Source of the DNA: Rhodanobacter fulvus Jip2
Lineage (GTDB): Bacteria; Pseudomonadota; Gammaproteobacteria; Xanthomonadales; Rhodanobacteraceae
NCBI RefSeq assembly: GCF_000264315.1
Contig: NZ_AJXU01000013.1
Location: forward strand, 1-47,634
DNA length: 47,634 nt
Reading direction: 5' to 3'
Both the position numbers and the translations under genes were made by a program. Under the pieces are notes generated by a model that searched no databases, was not told the origin of the DNA, and was given only the letters and a program-made list of their open reading frames with translations. Of the stretch, positions 18,851 to 29,520 are shown piece by piece (the stretch's first letter is position 1; every line of letters begins with the position of its first letter).

Positions 18851-19543
18851 CTAGTGCCCGGCGGCGTCGTTCCAGAGCAGTTTGTGCAGTTGCAGTTGGA
18901 AGCGCACCGGCAACCTGTCCTCGATGATCCAGTCGGCCAGCTGGCGCGGCGATATCGCGCCGTGAACGGGAGAAAAAAGCACCATGCAACGGGCGGCCAG
19001 CGCATGTTCGACCAGCACGCTGCATGCCCAGTCGTAATCGGCACGGCTGGCAATGACGATCTTGACCTGGTCGCGCTGATGCAGAAAGGCCAGGTTCGAC
19101 CACAGGTTGCGCGCGCTTTCGCCCGAACCGGGCGCCTTCAAGTCCATGACCTTGCGCACGCGCGGATCGACCGCCGAGACATCGAGCGCACCGGAAGTCT
19201 CCAGCGACACCTCGTAGCCCACGTCGCACAGTTTCTGCAGCAGGATCAGGCAGCGCTTCTGGGCCAGCGGTTCACCACCCGTGACGCAGACGTGGCCGAC
19301 ATCGTGCCTCGCCACCTCGGCAAGGATCGCGTCGATATCGTGCCATTGCCCGCCGTGAAACGAATACTCGGTATCGCACCACACACAGCGCAGCGGGCAG
19401 CCGGTAAGACGCACGAAGACGGTGCGCCAGCCGATGGCGTCGGCCTCGCCCTGCAGCGAGTGGAAGATTTCCGTGATGCGCAATCGCTCGGCGCCAACCG
19501 GCCCTGGCGTGGCGGCTTCCACGCGCGCGTCTGTGCCTGTCAC
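18851..19543 (-). CDS. queE: 7-carboxy-7-deazaguanine synthase QueE
   Basis: About 230 residues. It is a radical-SAM enzyme making the 7-deazaguanine ring from 6-carboxytetrahydropterin. The 4Fe-4S cluster motif is CPLRCVWC (Cys49, 53, 56; CX3CX2C) and the substrate/SAM region includes VCVTGGEPLAQ. The N-terminal EIFHSLQGEADAIGWRTVFVRL is typical. The GTG at 19543 was chosen for its GAGG at a proper distance; a GTG one codon upstream is equally possible, and a longer frame back to 19627 would run into cpoB. It is coupled closely to cpoB. Confidence 0.93.
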   Translation of the reverse strand: MTGTDARVEAATPGPVGAERLRITEIFHSLQGEADAIGWRTVFVRLTGCPLRCVWCDTEYSFHGGQWHDIDAILAEVARHDVGHVCVTGGEPLAQKRCLILLQKLCDVGYEVSLETSGALDVSAVDPRVRKVMDLKAPGSGESARNLWSNLAFLHQRDQVKIVIASRADYDWACSVLVEHALAARCMVLFSPVHGAISPRQLADWIIEDRLPVRFQLQLHKLLWNDAAGH

Positions 19544-19553
19544 CACAAGAACC

Positions 19554-20369
19554 TCAGTTGACCGACTGGATGCGCTGCAGCCGCTCTTTGGCGAGGTTTG
19601 CCGCATTGGTGCCGGGATACTTCGCACCGACCTCGGTCAACGTGGCCTTGGCCGCATCGACCTGCTTGAGCTCGTACTGGCTGTAGCCCACCTTGAGCAG
19701 CGCGTCGGGTGCCTTCTCGCTCTGCGGAAACTGCTTCAGCAACTGCTGGAAAGCTTCCAGTGCCACCGGGTAATTCATGGTGACGTAGTACGACTCACCG
19801 AGCCAATAATAGGCGTTGGGGGTGAGTGACTCGTTCGGATACTGCTGCACGAACGAGCGGAAATCGCGCGAAGCGGCGGCGTAATCGCCACCCCGCAAAG
19901 CCTTGAATGCAACGTCGTAGGCCGCCTGCACCGAAGCCGGATCGGCATTGCTGCCCTGGCCCTGGGTCGGGTTGCCCGCCGCCGCGGAAGATGAAGTTGT
20001 CGGTGCGGCCGCGGAAGTCGTCGGTGCAGCGCCAGCGGCGCCACCTGCGTTGCCGCCTTCCAGTCGCCCGATACGTGAATCCAGGTCGACGTACTGGGCC
20101 TTGTTCTTGTCTTCCAGCTGTTGCAGCTGATGCTGGAGCTCCTCGATGCGGCCCTGTTGCTGGCGCACCTGCTCCTGCAGTTGCTGCATCTGGTTGACCA
20201 TGCCAACGCCACCCTGGTCTCTTTGAGCCTGCTGCTCAAGGCGGGAAACACGGTCGGCGAGGCTCAGGCGCGAATCCTGCGAAAAAGCGGGAAACGCAAA
20301 CAGCATGGCGGATGCAATTGCACCCGCCATGCCGAACCTGGCTGTGAAACGATTAGCCAGTTGCTTCAT
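19554..20369 (-). CDS. cpoB: Cell division coordinator CpoB (YbgF)
   Basis: 271 residues, the Tol-Pal accessory periplasmic protein that coordinates outer-membrane constriction with peptidoglycan synthesis. It has a signal peptide (about 1-30, ending AFPAFSQ), an N-terminal coiled coil rich in Gln (LQEQVRQQQGRIEELQHQLQ), a flexible Ala/Thr/Ser/Gly linker, then TPR repeats (FKALRGGDYAAASRDFRSFV and following). The ATG at 20369 is two bases after the pal stop; a longer frame would start inside pal. Confidence 0.93.
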   Translation of the reverse strand: MKQLANRFTARFGMAGAIASAMLFAFPAFSQDSRLSLADRVSRLEQQAQRDQGGVGMVNQMQQLQEQVRQQQGRIEELQHQLQQLEDKNKAQYVDLDSRIGRLEGGNAGGAAGAAPTTSAAAPTTSSSAAAGNPTQGQGSNADPASVQAAYDVAFKALRGGDYAAASRDFRSFVQQYPNESLTPNAYYWLGESYYVTMNYPVALEAFQQLLKQFPQSEKAPDALLKVGYSQYELKQVDAAKATLTEVGAKYPGTNAANLAKERLQRIQSVN

Positions 20370-20371
20370 GC

Positions 20372-20881
20372 TTACTGCGCCGTGTAGACGATCTCGGCGC
20401 GACGGTTCTTGCTCCAGCAATCTTCATTGTGCTCGCGGCAAACGGGCTTCTCTTTGCCGTAGCTGATGACTTCAAGCTGGCTGGCCGAGCCACCGTTGGC
20501 CTGCAGCGCACTGGAAACCGCATTGGCACGACGCTCGCCAAGGCCGAGGTTGTATTCGCGGGTGCCGCGCTCATCGGTGTTGCCTTCGAGGCGGATATGC
20601 GCGCTCGGACGATCCTGCAGGTACTTGGCGTGGCACGCCATGATCTGCTGGAACTCCGGCTTGATCTCGGTCTTGTCGAAATCGAAATACACGACGCGCT
20701 GACGCAGGCAGGCATCGGTATCGAGGTCGGCGGGGGTGTACTTGCCATCGGACTCAGGGGCCTGGGTCTGGGCAACGGGCTCCGGTGCGGGGGCCTGCGG
20801 TTTGACTTCCTGCTTCTTGCTGCAAGCGGCCGCGCCGACACAGAGCAGGGCGACCAAAGCGACGCGAACGGTCTTATTCAT
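20372..20881 (-). CDS. pal: Peptidoglycan-associated lipoprotein Pal
   Basis: 169 residues. The lipobox VGAAAC puts the lipidated Cys at position 20, and the outer-membrane lipoprotein domain follows a Pro/Ala/Gln-rich linker. The C-terminal OmpA-like domain carries YFDFDKTEIKPEF and the peptidoglycan-binding segment EGNTDERGTREYNLGLGERR. It partners with TolB and TolA to link the outer membrane to the wall. It is separated from tolB by 268 bases, which suggests its own promoter. Confidence 0.97.
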   Translation of the reverse strand: MNKTVRVALVALLCVGAAACSKKQEVKPQAPAPEPVAQTQAPESDGKYTPADLDTDACLRQRVVYFDFDKTEIKPEFQQIMACHAKYLQDRPSAHIRLEGNTDERGTREYNLGLGERRANAVSSALQANGGSASQLEVISYGKEKPVCREHNEDCWSKNRRAEIVYTAQ

Positions 20882-21149
20882 GGTGACGTTCCTTCAAACG
20901 GGTTAGGTTCCAAACATACGACGACGATTACGACTACGGTTACAGGACAGCGCTCGCCGGTGATCCCGGCTGTTATTTTTACACTCGATAGATCGACACC
21001 GCGTGATGCTTCTTCGTCGATTTGCTGGCGATAGCATCATGAGCGCCACTGTCGAAAACCGAGACGGTGCCTCTCGGCGCGTCTGCGGGCCCTTCCATGG
21101 ACATCATGCCGGCACACTCGCGCGCGCCGGCTCAATAATCATTGTTGAA
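20882..21149. other. tolB-pal intergenic region
   Basis: No gene is seen in these 268 bases. On the minus strand the region starts with an 11-bp tandem duplication at the tolB end and a GCCGGC...GCCGGC inverted pair (loop of 12). It then contains a locally AT-rich stretch (GTGTAAAAATAACAG) about 100 bases before pal, a plausible promoter zone. A GAAGGA ribosome site precedes pal. I cannot define exact promoter boxes. Confidence 0.5.
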
Positions 21150-22478
21150 TCATTGTTGCCGATAGGGTCCCCAAGCCGGGTCGCTCACGTCGCCATCGGC
21201 CAAGGCCAGGCGCTGGCGAACCATGCCATCGGCCGAAACGGCATACAACACGCTGCGCGGCCCCTCGGTGGCGCCGTACAGCAGCATGCTTGCGTTTGGT
21301 GCCCAACTCGGCGAGAAATCCAGCGAACCGGGAGAAAGGAAGCGCACTTGACCACCCAGGCTGCGATCCATGACAGCAATACGATACACGTTCCCGTTGC
21401 CTTGCACCATGGCGATCTGTTTGCCGTCATAACTGACCGCCGGGTCGGCGTTGTTCTGCCCCTGGAAGGTCACCCGCTCGGCGCTGCCGCCACCTGCGGA
21501 CACCTGGTAGATCTGCGGTCGACCGGAGCGATCGGAGGTGAAATAGATGCTCTGGCCATCCGGCGCCCAGACCGGCTCGGTGTCGATCGCCAGGTTGTTG
21601 GTCAGGCGGGTTTCATGCCGGCTGGCCACGTCCAGCGAGAACAGTTCCAGGTTGCCCACGTAGGACAGCGCCACCGCCAGCTTGCTGCCGTCGGGCGACC
21701 ATGCCGGCGCGCCGTTGATGCCGCGCGGATGCGCCGCGATCAGCTGGCGCGAACCGGTGGTGATGTCCTGCACGTAAATCGAGGAATTGCCGCTTTCAAA
21801 GGAAACGTAGGCGATCTTCTTGCCGTCCGGGGACCACGCCGGCGACAGCAGTGATTCCTTGGACCGTGCCACGACCTGCGGGTTGTAGCCATCGGAATCG
21901 GCCACGATCAGCGAATAGGTGGTGTTGTTTCCCAGGCCCACGGCGGTGATGTAGGCAATGCGGGTCCAGAACGCGCCGCGCACGCCGGTGATCTTCTGGT
22001 AGATCTGGTCGGCGATCTGGTGGGCCACACCGCGCAGGTCACCGGTGGGTGCCGTGAACGCCTGCGCCAGCAGGCTCTGCTGCTTGTTGACGTCCCACAG
22101 TTCGTACTCGATCCGCACCGCGCCGTTGCCGGCATCGCTGATGCGGCCCACGGTGATGTAGTCCTGCTTCATCAGCCGCCAGGTGGGGAACTTGATGTCC
22201 GCACCACGCGACGGGAATTCCACGATGTCGCTCTTGGCCAGCGAGCGGAATTTGCCCGAGCGGTTGAAGTCGTTGCGGATCACGTCGGCCACGTCGGTAG
22301 GCAGCGGCGCGCCGCCGGCCTGGGCAAAAGGCACCACCACGATCGGCGTGGCCGTCTTGACGCCACCGACGATATCGACATTGAGCGACTGTGCCGCCGC
22401 CGGGCCGGCCAGCAATGCCGCCACAGCCAGCAAGGCGAGAGCGAGACGTGAACTGAATTTGCGCATGGGCTTGATCAT
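21150..22478 (-). CDS. tolB: Tol-Pal periplasmic protein TolB
   Basis: 442 residues, or 438 from the internal Met at residue 5. It has a signal peptide (to about residue 29, GPAAAQ), an N-terminal domain, and a C-terminal six-bladed beta propeller with repeated WSPDG motifs (AWSPDGKKIAYVSF, AWSPDGSKLAVALS, VWAPDGQSIYFTSD, SWAPNAS). It binds Pal and the TolA C-terminus in the periplasm. The start overlaps the tolA stop in ATGA. An 11-bp tandem duplication lies across the stop codon. Confidence 0.96.
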   Translation of the reverse strand: MIKPMRKFSSRLALALLAVAALLAGPAAAQSLNVDIVGGVKTATPIVVVPFAQAGGAPLPTDVADVIRNDFNRSGKFRSLAKSDIVEFPSRGADIKFPTWRLMKQDYITVGRISDAGNGAVRIEYELWDVNKQQSLLAQAFTAPTGDLRGVAHQIADQIYQKITGVRGAFWTRIAYITAVGLGNNTTYSLIVADSDGYNPQVVARSKESLLSPAWSPDGKKIAYVSFESGNSSIYVQDITTGSRQLIAAHPRGINGAPAWSPDGSKLAVALSYVGNLELFSLDVASRHETRLTNNLAIDTEPVWAPDGQSIYFTSDRSGRPQIYQVSAGGGSAERVTFQGQNNADPAVSYDGKQIAMVQGNGNVYRIAVMDRSLGGQVRFLSPGSLDFSPSWAPNASMLLYGATEGPRSVLYAVSADGMVRQRLALADGDVSDPAWGPYRQQ

Positions 22479-23402
22479 TGCGGCCTGAAGGTGAAAGTTA
22501 GGTTGCGACGGAACACGCTCTCAAAACCCGCGTACGGCAGCGTCTTGGTTCGCAGCACCGCATTTTCGACCGAACGACGGCCAGCCTCGTCATACGGGCA
22601 GCTCGGATCGACCGTGGCGCTCATCACGTCTCCCCCTGGCAGCTGCACGATATGAACCGTGCATGGAACAGCGGGCATGTTATCCGGACGCAGCCAGTTG
22701 GGTGTGACCGCATTCTGAATGGCCGCGGCGTAGGCATCGCTGAGATCGCTGTGGTCGGCGTTGTTGCCCGTTTGCCGCTGGGCCGCCGCAGGCAGATCGG
22801 ACTGGCCATCGTCCTTGGCGTTCTTCAGATCCTCCAATTGCTGGCGGGCCTGTTTCGCCTTGTTGTCCAGCTGCTTGGTGCGGTTGGCGGCGGCGTCCAT
22901 CTTGGCGAACATCTCGTCGATCTGCTTCTGCTTCTCTTCCTTCTGCTTGGCCATCTTGGCGTCCAGCTCGGCCTGACGCTGGCGCTGCTTTTCTTCCTGC
23001 AACTTCTTGGCGTCCTCCGCTTTCAGCAGCGCATCGGCCACGATCCGCTCCTGGTCCTTCACGTCCGGATGCTCGGGCGGCGGCGGCAGGGTTTTCACCT
23101 GCGGCGCTTCCACCTGCGGTTTCGGCGGCGGCGTGGCGGGCGGTGGCGGCACCGTGTTCGGGACGGGCTTGGTCTTGACCGACTTGGGTGGCGGACTGCC
23201 GGTGGGGCCGATCAGGGTGGCCTCGATGACCTGACCCTGCAGTTGCAGAGGCTTGGAGCAGGTGATCGGATTCATCCAGGCCGGCAGGCCCAAGGCGTTG
23301 AAGAAATTCTCGTAGCTCGCGCACGGCAGCACCGCGAGGAACAGGAACCCCACGATGCCGATGTGCAGGATGGCGGAAAGTACGACCGCCTTCGGCGTCG
23401 CC

Positions 23403-23416
<14 letters not shown>
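22475..23416 (-). CDS. tolA: Tol-Pal inner-membrane protein TolA
   Basis: 313 residues. A single N-terminal membrane helix (about 12-31) is followed by a Pro/Lys-rich segment (PPPKSVKTKPVPNTVPPPP). A long charged helical domain of Lys, Gln, Glu and Ala (about 120-215) spans the periplasm, and a TonB-like globular C-terminal domain ends with AVLRTKTLPYAGFESVFRRN. The helix is shorter than in E. coli TolA (421 residues). It transmits energy from TolQR to TolB-Pal. The start overlaps tolR by 14 bases. Confidence 0.94.
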
Positions 23417-23867
<451 letters not shown>

Positions 23868-23881
23868 GGCTGCTGCTCCGC

Positions 23882-24568
23882 TCAGGCCGCGTCGTCGGTC
23901 TGGATCTGCCGCTGCAGCACGGAGGAGAACTCCTCCTGGAACACGTCATAGCGCGAGGCGATGCGCTCGACCTTGTTGGCATAGCGGTTGTACGCCCACT
24001 GCGCCGGGATGGCCGCGAACAGGCCCATGGCGGTGGCGATCAGCGCTTCGGAAATGTGCGGGGCGACCACCGCGATGGTCACGTCCTTCATCTCGCCCAG
24101 TCCCTGGAACGCGCCCATGATGCCCCACACGGTGCCGAACAAACCCACGTACGGGCTGATCGAACCGACGTTGGCCAGGAATTCCAGGTTGCGCTCCAGC
24201 AGGCCGATCTCGCGGGTGCCGGTGACCTGCATGGCGCGCTCGGCGCCCTCGATCACGCTGCGCGTGTCATGCGTCTTGCGCTGGCGCTGCCGGGCGAATT
24301 CGCGAAAGCCCGATTCGAAGATGTTCTCGATGCCACCGTCGCCGCCGCCGCGATTGCTCACTTCGCGAAACAGCTGCGCCAGGTCGCCGCCGGACCAGAA
24401 GCGCTCCTCGAAGCGTTCGGCGTTCTCCATGGCGGTCTTGGTCTGCGAATACTTGCGGATGATGATCACCCACGACAGGAAGGAGAACACCAGCAGGACC
24501 AGCAGCACCAGTTGCACCGGCAGGCTCGATTGCGCGACCAGCGTGAAAATATTCAGTCCACCGTTCAT
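23882..24568 (-). CDS. tolQ: Tol-Pal proton-channel protein TolQ
   Basis: 228 residues of the MotA/TolQ/ExbB family. Three membrane segments are seen: about 16-36 (LPVQLVLLVLLVFSFLSWVII), about 135-155 around SPYVGLFGTVWGIMGAFQGL, and about 170-190 (EALIATAMGLFAAIPAQWAYN). Together with TolR it converts the proton gradient into motion of TolA. It begins the tolQRAB block, 74 bases after ybgC. Confidence 0.97.
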   Translation of the reverse strand: MNGGLNIFTLVAQSSLPVQLVLLVLLVFSFLSWVIIIRKYSQTKTAMENAERFEERFWSGGDLAQLFREVSNRGGGDGGIENIFESGFREFARQRQRKTHDTRSVIEGAERAMQVTGTREIGLLERNLEFLANVGSISPYVGLFGTVWGIMGAFQGLGEMKDVTIAVVAPHISEALIATAMGLFAAIPAQWAYNRYANKVERIASRYDVFQEEFSSVLQRQIQTDDAA

Positions 24569-24642
24569 TGCTTGAAGGTTCTCCGCCAGTCGGCTGGGTT
24601 GTGGAAGCCAAGGTTATCGTCGTCAGATGCCGGCGAGCGCCA

Positions 24643-25068
24643 TCAGAACAACCGCGCCACGTCCGGGGGAATCGGCGCCGGTCGCATCTGATGAATGTCC
24701 ACGCAGGCCACGCGCACGCTGGCGCGAATCAGGCAGATGCCATCCGCGCGCGTGATCGTCTGGTCGAACAGGATACTGGCTGCGCGCCGCTCCATGACGG
24801 CGACCGTTGCCTGCAGTTCATCATCCAGCAGGGCCGGCTTGAGGAAATCGATCTGCATACCGCGGACCATGAACGCCAGCCCGGTGGCCTGCTTCAGCGC
24901 GAACTGGTCGACCCCCAGCGCGCGCAGCCACTCGCTGCGGGCCCGTTCCATGAAGCGCAGGTAGCTGGCGTGGTAGACCACGCCGCCCGCATCGGTGTCT
25001 TCCCAGTAGACGCGGACAGGCCAGGCGAAGGGGGCGGTCGGGGGCATGGGTGGCTCGCGTTTCGACAA
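24643..25068 (-). CDS. ybgC: Acyl-CoA thioesterase YbgC
   Basis: 141 residues of the hot-dog thioesterase family. The motif VYWEDTDAGGVVYHASYLRF (20-39) includes the catalytic Asp and the conserved YH. It hydrolyses short acyl-CoA or acyl-ACP and is normally the first gene of the tol-pal cluster, possibly linked to phospholipid synthesis at the inner membrane. Its location before tolQ supports this assignment. Confidence 0.93.
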   Translation of the reverse strand: MSKREPPMPPTAPFAWPVRVYWEDTDAGGVVYHASYLRFMERARSEWLRALGVDQFALKQATGLAFMVRGMQIDFLKPALLDDELQATVAVMERRAASILFDQTITRADGICLIRASVRVACVDIHQMRPAPIPPDVARLF

Positions 25069-25140
25069 AGTGCGACAGCATGCAGCCTGCCTGCGCGATG
25101 TTCAAATCCCGGCGACTCCCCGATGCAGCGCACGGTGGAA

Positions 25141-25198
25141 GCGACTTCAGCCGCGATGCTTCGTGCGGGAAAAGGCCCGGCATCGCGGCTGAAGCCGC
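25141..25198. repeat. REP-type inverted pair
   Basis: The arms 25141-25159 (GCGACTTCAGCCGCGATGC) and 25180-25198 (GCATCGCGGCTGAAGCCGC) pair at 18 of 19 positions around a 20-base loop. The right arm is identical to the unit at 164-182. It lies between ruvB and ybgC and could shape message stability. Confidence 0.75.
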
Positions 25199-25210
25199 TC
25201 CCACGGCAGC

Positions 25211-26251
<1,041 letters not shown>

Positions 26252-26258
26252 TGGGGCC

Positions 26259-26374
26259 GGGATTCGAGATTCGGGATTCGGGATTCGGAAGGGCGGAGCG
26301 GCGCTGTAGCCGCACCCACGATACCCCAGCGGTGCGGCGCTTTTGCGAATCCCGAATTCCGAATCTCGAATCCC
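26259..26374. repeat. Inverted arms of 7-bp GGGATTC repeats
   Basis: The left arm 26259-26288 holds four GGGATTC-type units (one GAGATTC); the right arm 26347-26374 holds four GAATCCC-type units (two variants). The arms can pair into a long imperfect hairpin across about 58 bases. The element fills the kup-ruvB gap and touches the ruvB start region. Confidence 0.8.
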
Positions 26375-26380
26375 GTCAAT

Positions 26381-28282
26381 TCAGATCTCCACCTGCGCGC
26401 CCAGCTCGATCAGCCGGTTGCCGGGGATCTGGAAGAACGCGGTGGCGGGTAGTGCGTTGCGCGACAGGATCACGAAGAGTTTGTCGCGCCACAGCGCCAT
26501 GCCGGGGCGGCGCGCATCGGCCACCACGTTTTCGCGCGACAGGAAAAAGGTGGTGTCCATCATGTCGAAGCCGAGCCCCTCGCGGCCGCACAGGCTCAGC
26601 GCCAGCGGCACGTTGGGGTCCTCGGCGAAGCCGAAGCGCAGTTCCAGGCCGTGGAAATCGCTGCCCATCGCGGTGATCTGCACGCGCTCGGACGCTTCCG
26701 CCACCGGCGTTTCCAGGATCTCCACCGTCAGCAGCACGTTGCGCTCGTGCAGCACCTTGTTGTGCTTGAGGTTGTGCAGCAGCGCGTGCGGCACCGCGTT
26801 CTGGTTGGCGGTGAGGAATACGGCGGTGCCCGGCACGCGCAGCGGCGGGTGCTCGGCGATGTTCTCGATGAACGGCGCCAGCGCCAAGCCCGATTGCTTG
26901 ATCTCGCGCACCACCAGCTCGCGGCCGCGGCGCCAGGTGGTCATCATGGTGAAGATCACCACGCCCAGCACCAGCGGGAACCAGCCGCCGTGCGCCACCT
27001 TCAGCAGGTTGGCACCGAAGAACGACAGGTCGATGATCAGGAACAGCACGCCCACCAGCACCAGCGTGGGCCAGTTCCAGTGCCAGCGCTTGCGCGCCAC
27101 CACCAGCGCCAGCAGCGTGGTCATGGTCATGGTGCCGGTCACGGCGATGCCATAGGCGGCGCCGAGGTTGTCCGAACTCTGGAAAAACAGCACCGCCACG
27201 ATCACCAGCACCATCAGCATGCGGTTGACCCACGGCACGAAGATCTGCCCGGACATCTCGCGCGAGGTATGCACCACCGCCATGCGCGGCGAATAGCCCA
27301 GCGACATCGCCTCGCGGGTCATCGAGAACGCACCGGAAATCACCGCCTGCGAGGCGATCACGGCGGCCGCGGTGGCCAATACGATCATCGGGTACAGCAG
27401 CGCCTCGGGCACCATCCGGTAGAACGGGCTTTCGATCGCCAGCGGGTCGCTCAGCAGCAGCGCGCCCTGTCCGAAATAATTCAGCACCAGCGCGGGCAAC
27501 ACGAACCCGAACCACGCCACGCGTATGGGTTTCTTGCCGAAGTGGCCCATGTCCGCGTACAGCGCCTCGGCACCGGTCAGCGCCAGCACCACGCCACCCA
27601 GCGCGATGAACGAGGTGTCGCCGTGGCGGATGAAAAAGCGCACCCCGTGCCAGGGATTGAGCGCATACAACACTTCGGGGTTGGCCAGGATCTGTCGCGC
27701 GCCGAGCAGCGCCAGCACCAGGAACCACACCGTCATCACCGGTGCGAACGCCTTGCCGACCTTGTGCGTGCCATAGCGCTGCACCGCGAACATGCACAGC
27801 AGGATCACCAGCGCAATCCACACCACGTATTGCCCCAGCCCCGGCGCGGCAATCTGCAGGCCTTCCACCGCACCCAGCACCGAAATGGCGGGGGTGATCA
27901 CGCCGTCGCCGTAGAACAGCGACGCGCCGAAGATGCCGAACGCGGCCAGCGTCCAGCGCGCCCGCGCCGAGCCGCTCATCGAACGCTGCGCCAGCGCCAT
28001 CAGCGCCATGATGCCGCCCTCGCCCTTGTTGTCCGCGCGCATCACGAAGGTCACGTATTTCAGCGACACCACGATCACCAGCGACCAGAACACCAGCGAC
28101 AGCACGCCCAGCACGGCCGCCGGCGTGGGCGTCATGCCGTGGGTGCCGAGGGTTTCCTTCATGGTGTACAGCGGGCTGGTGCCGATATCGCCGAACACCA
28201 CGCCGATGGCGCCCAGCGCCAGCGCCGTCACCCGGCGCTTGGTCTCGGGCGATACCTCGCCGCCGGCGTTTTCCGTGTGCAC
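26381..28282 (-). CDS. kup: Low-affinity potassium transporter Kup
   Basis: 633 residues, close to E. coli Kup (622). It is a potassium/proton symporter of the KUP/HAK/KT family with about 12 membrane helices in the first 440 residues and a cytosolic C-terminal domain. The signature GVVFGDIGTSPLYTMKETLG (28-47) and the RADNKGEGGIMALMALAQR segment are clear. Its ATG is two bases after the ruvA stop, so it is probably co-expressed with ruvCA, although its function is unrelated. Confidence 0.95.
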   Translation of the reverse strand: MHTENAGGEVSPETKRRVTALALGAIGVVFGDIGTSPLYTMKETLGTHGMTPTPAAVLGVLSLVFWSLVIVVSLKYVTFVMRADNKGEGGIMALMALAQRSMSGSARARWTLAAFGIFGASLFYGDGVITPAISVLGAVEGLQIAAPGLGQYVVWIALVILLCMFAVQRYGTHKVGKAFAPVMTVWFLVLALLGARQILANPEVLYALNPWHGVRFFIRHGDTSFIALGGVVLALTGAEALYADMGHFGKKPIRVAWFGFVLPALVLNYFGQGALLLSDPLAIESPFYRMVPEALLYPMIVLATAAAVIASQAVISGAFSMTREAMSLGYSPRMAVVHTSREMSGQIFVPWVNRMLMVLVIVAVLFFQSSDNLGAAYGIAVTGTMTMTTLLALVVARKRWHWNWPTLVLVGVLFLIIDLSFFGANLLKVAHGGWFPLVLGVVIFTMMTTWRRGRELVVREIKQSGLALAPFIENIAEHPPLRVPGTAVFLTANQNAVPHALLHNLKHNKVLHERNVLLTVEILETPVAEASERVQITAMGSDFHGLELRFGFAEDPNVPLALSLCGREGLGFDMMDTTFFLSRENVVADARRPGMALWRDKLFVILSRNALPATAFFQIPGNRLIELGAQVEI

Positions 28283-28284
28283 GG

Positions 28285-28881
28285 TCAGGCCCCCAGCGCG
28301 GCGCGCAGCGCCTTGCGGATGATCGCCTCGGCGCTGTCGCCCTCGGCAGCAACCTTCTGCACCAATCGCGTGACTTCCACCGGCTTGTAGCCAAGTTGCT
28401 GCAGCGCCACGGTGGCTTCGCCGGCCGCATCCAGCGGCGCAGCGGTGCCGGGCAACGTGGTGCCGGGCAGGCTGGACAGGCCGTCGACGCGATCGCGCAA
28501 CTCCACCACGATGCGCTCGGCGGTCTTCTTGCCGATACCGGGAATCTTGGTCAGCGCCACCACATCGCCCGCCTGCACCAGCCGCGCGAAGTGGTCGGTG
28601 GAAACGCCCGACAGCACCGCCAGCGCGATCTTCGCGCCGATGCCGCTGACCTTGAGCAGGTTGCGAAACAGCGTGCGCTCGCTCTCGCGCAGGAAACCGT
28701 ACAGCGCCGCGCTGTCTTCCTTCACCGCGTAATGGGTCAGCAGGATCACTTCCTTGCCGATGCCGGGCAGGTCGTAGATGGTGGACATCGGCGCGTCCAC
28801 CTCATAGCCGAGGCCGCCCACCTCGACCAGCAGCGAGGGCGGTTGTTTCGACAGCAGCGTGCCGCGCAGACGACCGATCAC
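28285..28881 (-). CDS. ruvA: Holliday junction-binding protein RuvA
   Basis: 198 residues from the GTG at 28881. RuvA tetramers clamp the four-way junction and load RuvB. The OB-fold N-terminus ([20 protein letters not shown]), the paired helix-hairpin-helix motifs ([15 protein letters not shown] and [16 protein letters not shown]) and the C-terminal RuvB-binding domain ([18 protein letters not shown]) are all present. The start GTGA overlaps the ruvC stop; no better start exists for the conserved first residues. Confidence 0.95.
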   Translation of the reverse strand: MIGRLRGTLLSKQPPSLLVEVGGLGYEVDAPMSTIYDLPGIGKEVILLTHYAVKEDSAALYGFLRESERTLFRNLLKVSGIGAKIALAVLSGVSTDHFARLVQAGDVVALTKIPGIGKKTAERIVVELRDRVDGLSSLPGTTLPGTAAPLDAAGEATVALQQLGYKPVEVTRLVQKVAAEGDSAEAIIRKALRAALGA

Positions 28882-29456
28882 CGGCGCCGCCTCCAGGCCG
28901 TGCGCGGAATGCCCACGCGGGCCAGGCTGGCGCGGGTATGCGCGTGCGTCACCGCAATCGCCAGCGCATCGGCGGCGTCCGCCTGGAGCGGGCCTTTCAG
29001 CCCCAGCAAAATGCCGATCATGTGCTGTACCTGCGCCTTGTCGCCGCGTCCGCTGCCGACCACGGACTGTTTCACTTCGGTTGCCGCATATTCGTGCACC
29101 GTGATCCCCTGGCTGACTACCGCACAAATCGCGGCACCGCGCGCCTGCCCCAGCTTCAACGCCGAATCCGGGTTGCGCGCCATGAACACGCGCTCGATAC
29201 CGCACTCGGCCGGTTGATGGGCGGCGATGATGTCACACAGTTCGTCAAAGATGCGTTTCAGCCGCAACGGAAACGTGGCCTCGCCAGCCACCGCCAGCGC
29301 GCCGTGGAACACATGGGTCAACTTGCCCGTGCCATCCACATCGATGATGCCCACGCCGGTACGCTGGCTGCCGGGGTCGATGCCCAGGATCCTTACGGAT
29401 CGGGATTCGGGATTCGGGATTCGGGATTCGGGAAAAGCCACGGCGCCCTCGCTCAT
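28878..29456 (-). CDS. ruvC: Holliday junction resolvase RuvC
   Basis: Up to 192 residues. RuvC cuts the junction bound by RuvAB. Catalytic residues are seen in [20 protein letters not shown] and [13 protein letters not shown]. The usual N-terminus begins at RILGIDPG (residue 22), but the codon before it is GTA and no start codon lies between it and the 7-bp repeat. Translation must therefore begin at the ATG at 29456 or at the GTG at 29441 (GAGG five bases upstream), so a repeat-encoded peptide ([12 protein letters not shown]) precedes the enzyme. The start is uncertain; identity is firm. Confidence 0.93.
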   Translation of the reverse strand: MSEGAVAFPESRIPNPESRSVRILGIDPGSQRTGVGIIDVDGTGKLTHVFHGALAVAGEATFPLRLKRIFDELCDIIAAHQPAECGIERVFMARNPDSALKLGQARGAAICAVVSQGITVHEYAATEVKQSVVGSGRGDKAQVQHMIGILLGLKGPLQADAADALAIAVTHAHTRASLARVGIPRTAWRRRR

Positions 29457-29510
29457 GGGGCCGGCGGCTTTGCGCTTCGACCGAATCCCGAATCCCGTAT
29501 CCCGAATCCC
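29401..29510. repeat. Inverted arms of 7-bp repeats at ruvC start
   Basis: The left arm 29401-29432 has four perfect CGGGATT units plus CGGG, lying inside the ruvC N-terminal codons. The right arm 29483-29510 has four GAATCCC-type units (one GTATCCC) in the yebC-ruvC gap. The arms are complementary and the ruvC ATG sits in the loop between them. Confidence 0.85.
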
Positions 29511-29520
29511 AACGCCTTGC

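Noticed and set aside
29394..29396. GTA as the start codon of ruvC
   Set aside because: GTA is not a normal bacterial start codon; upstream ATG or GTG are more plausible even though they include the repeat.
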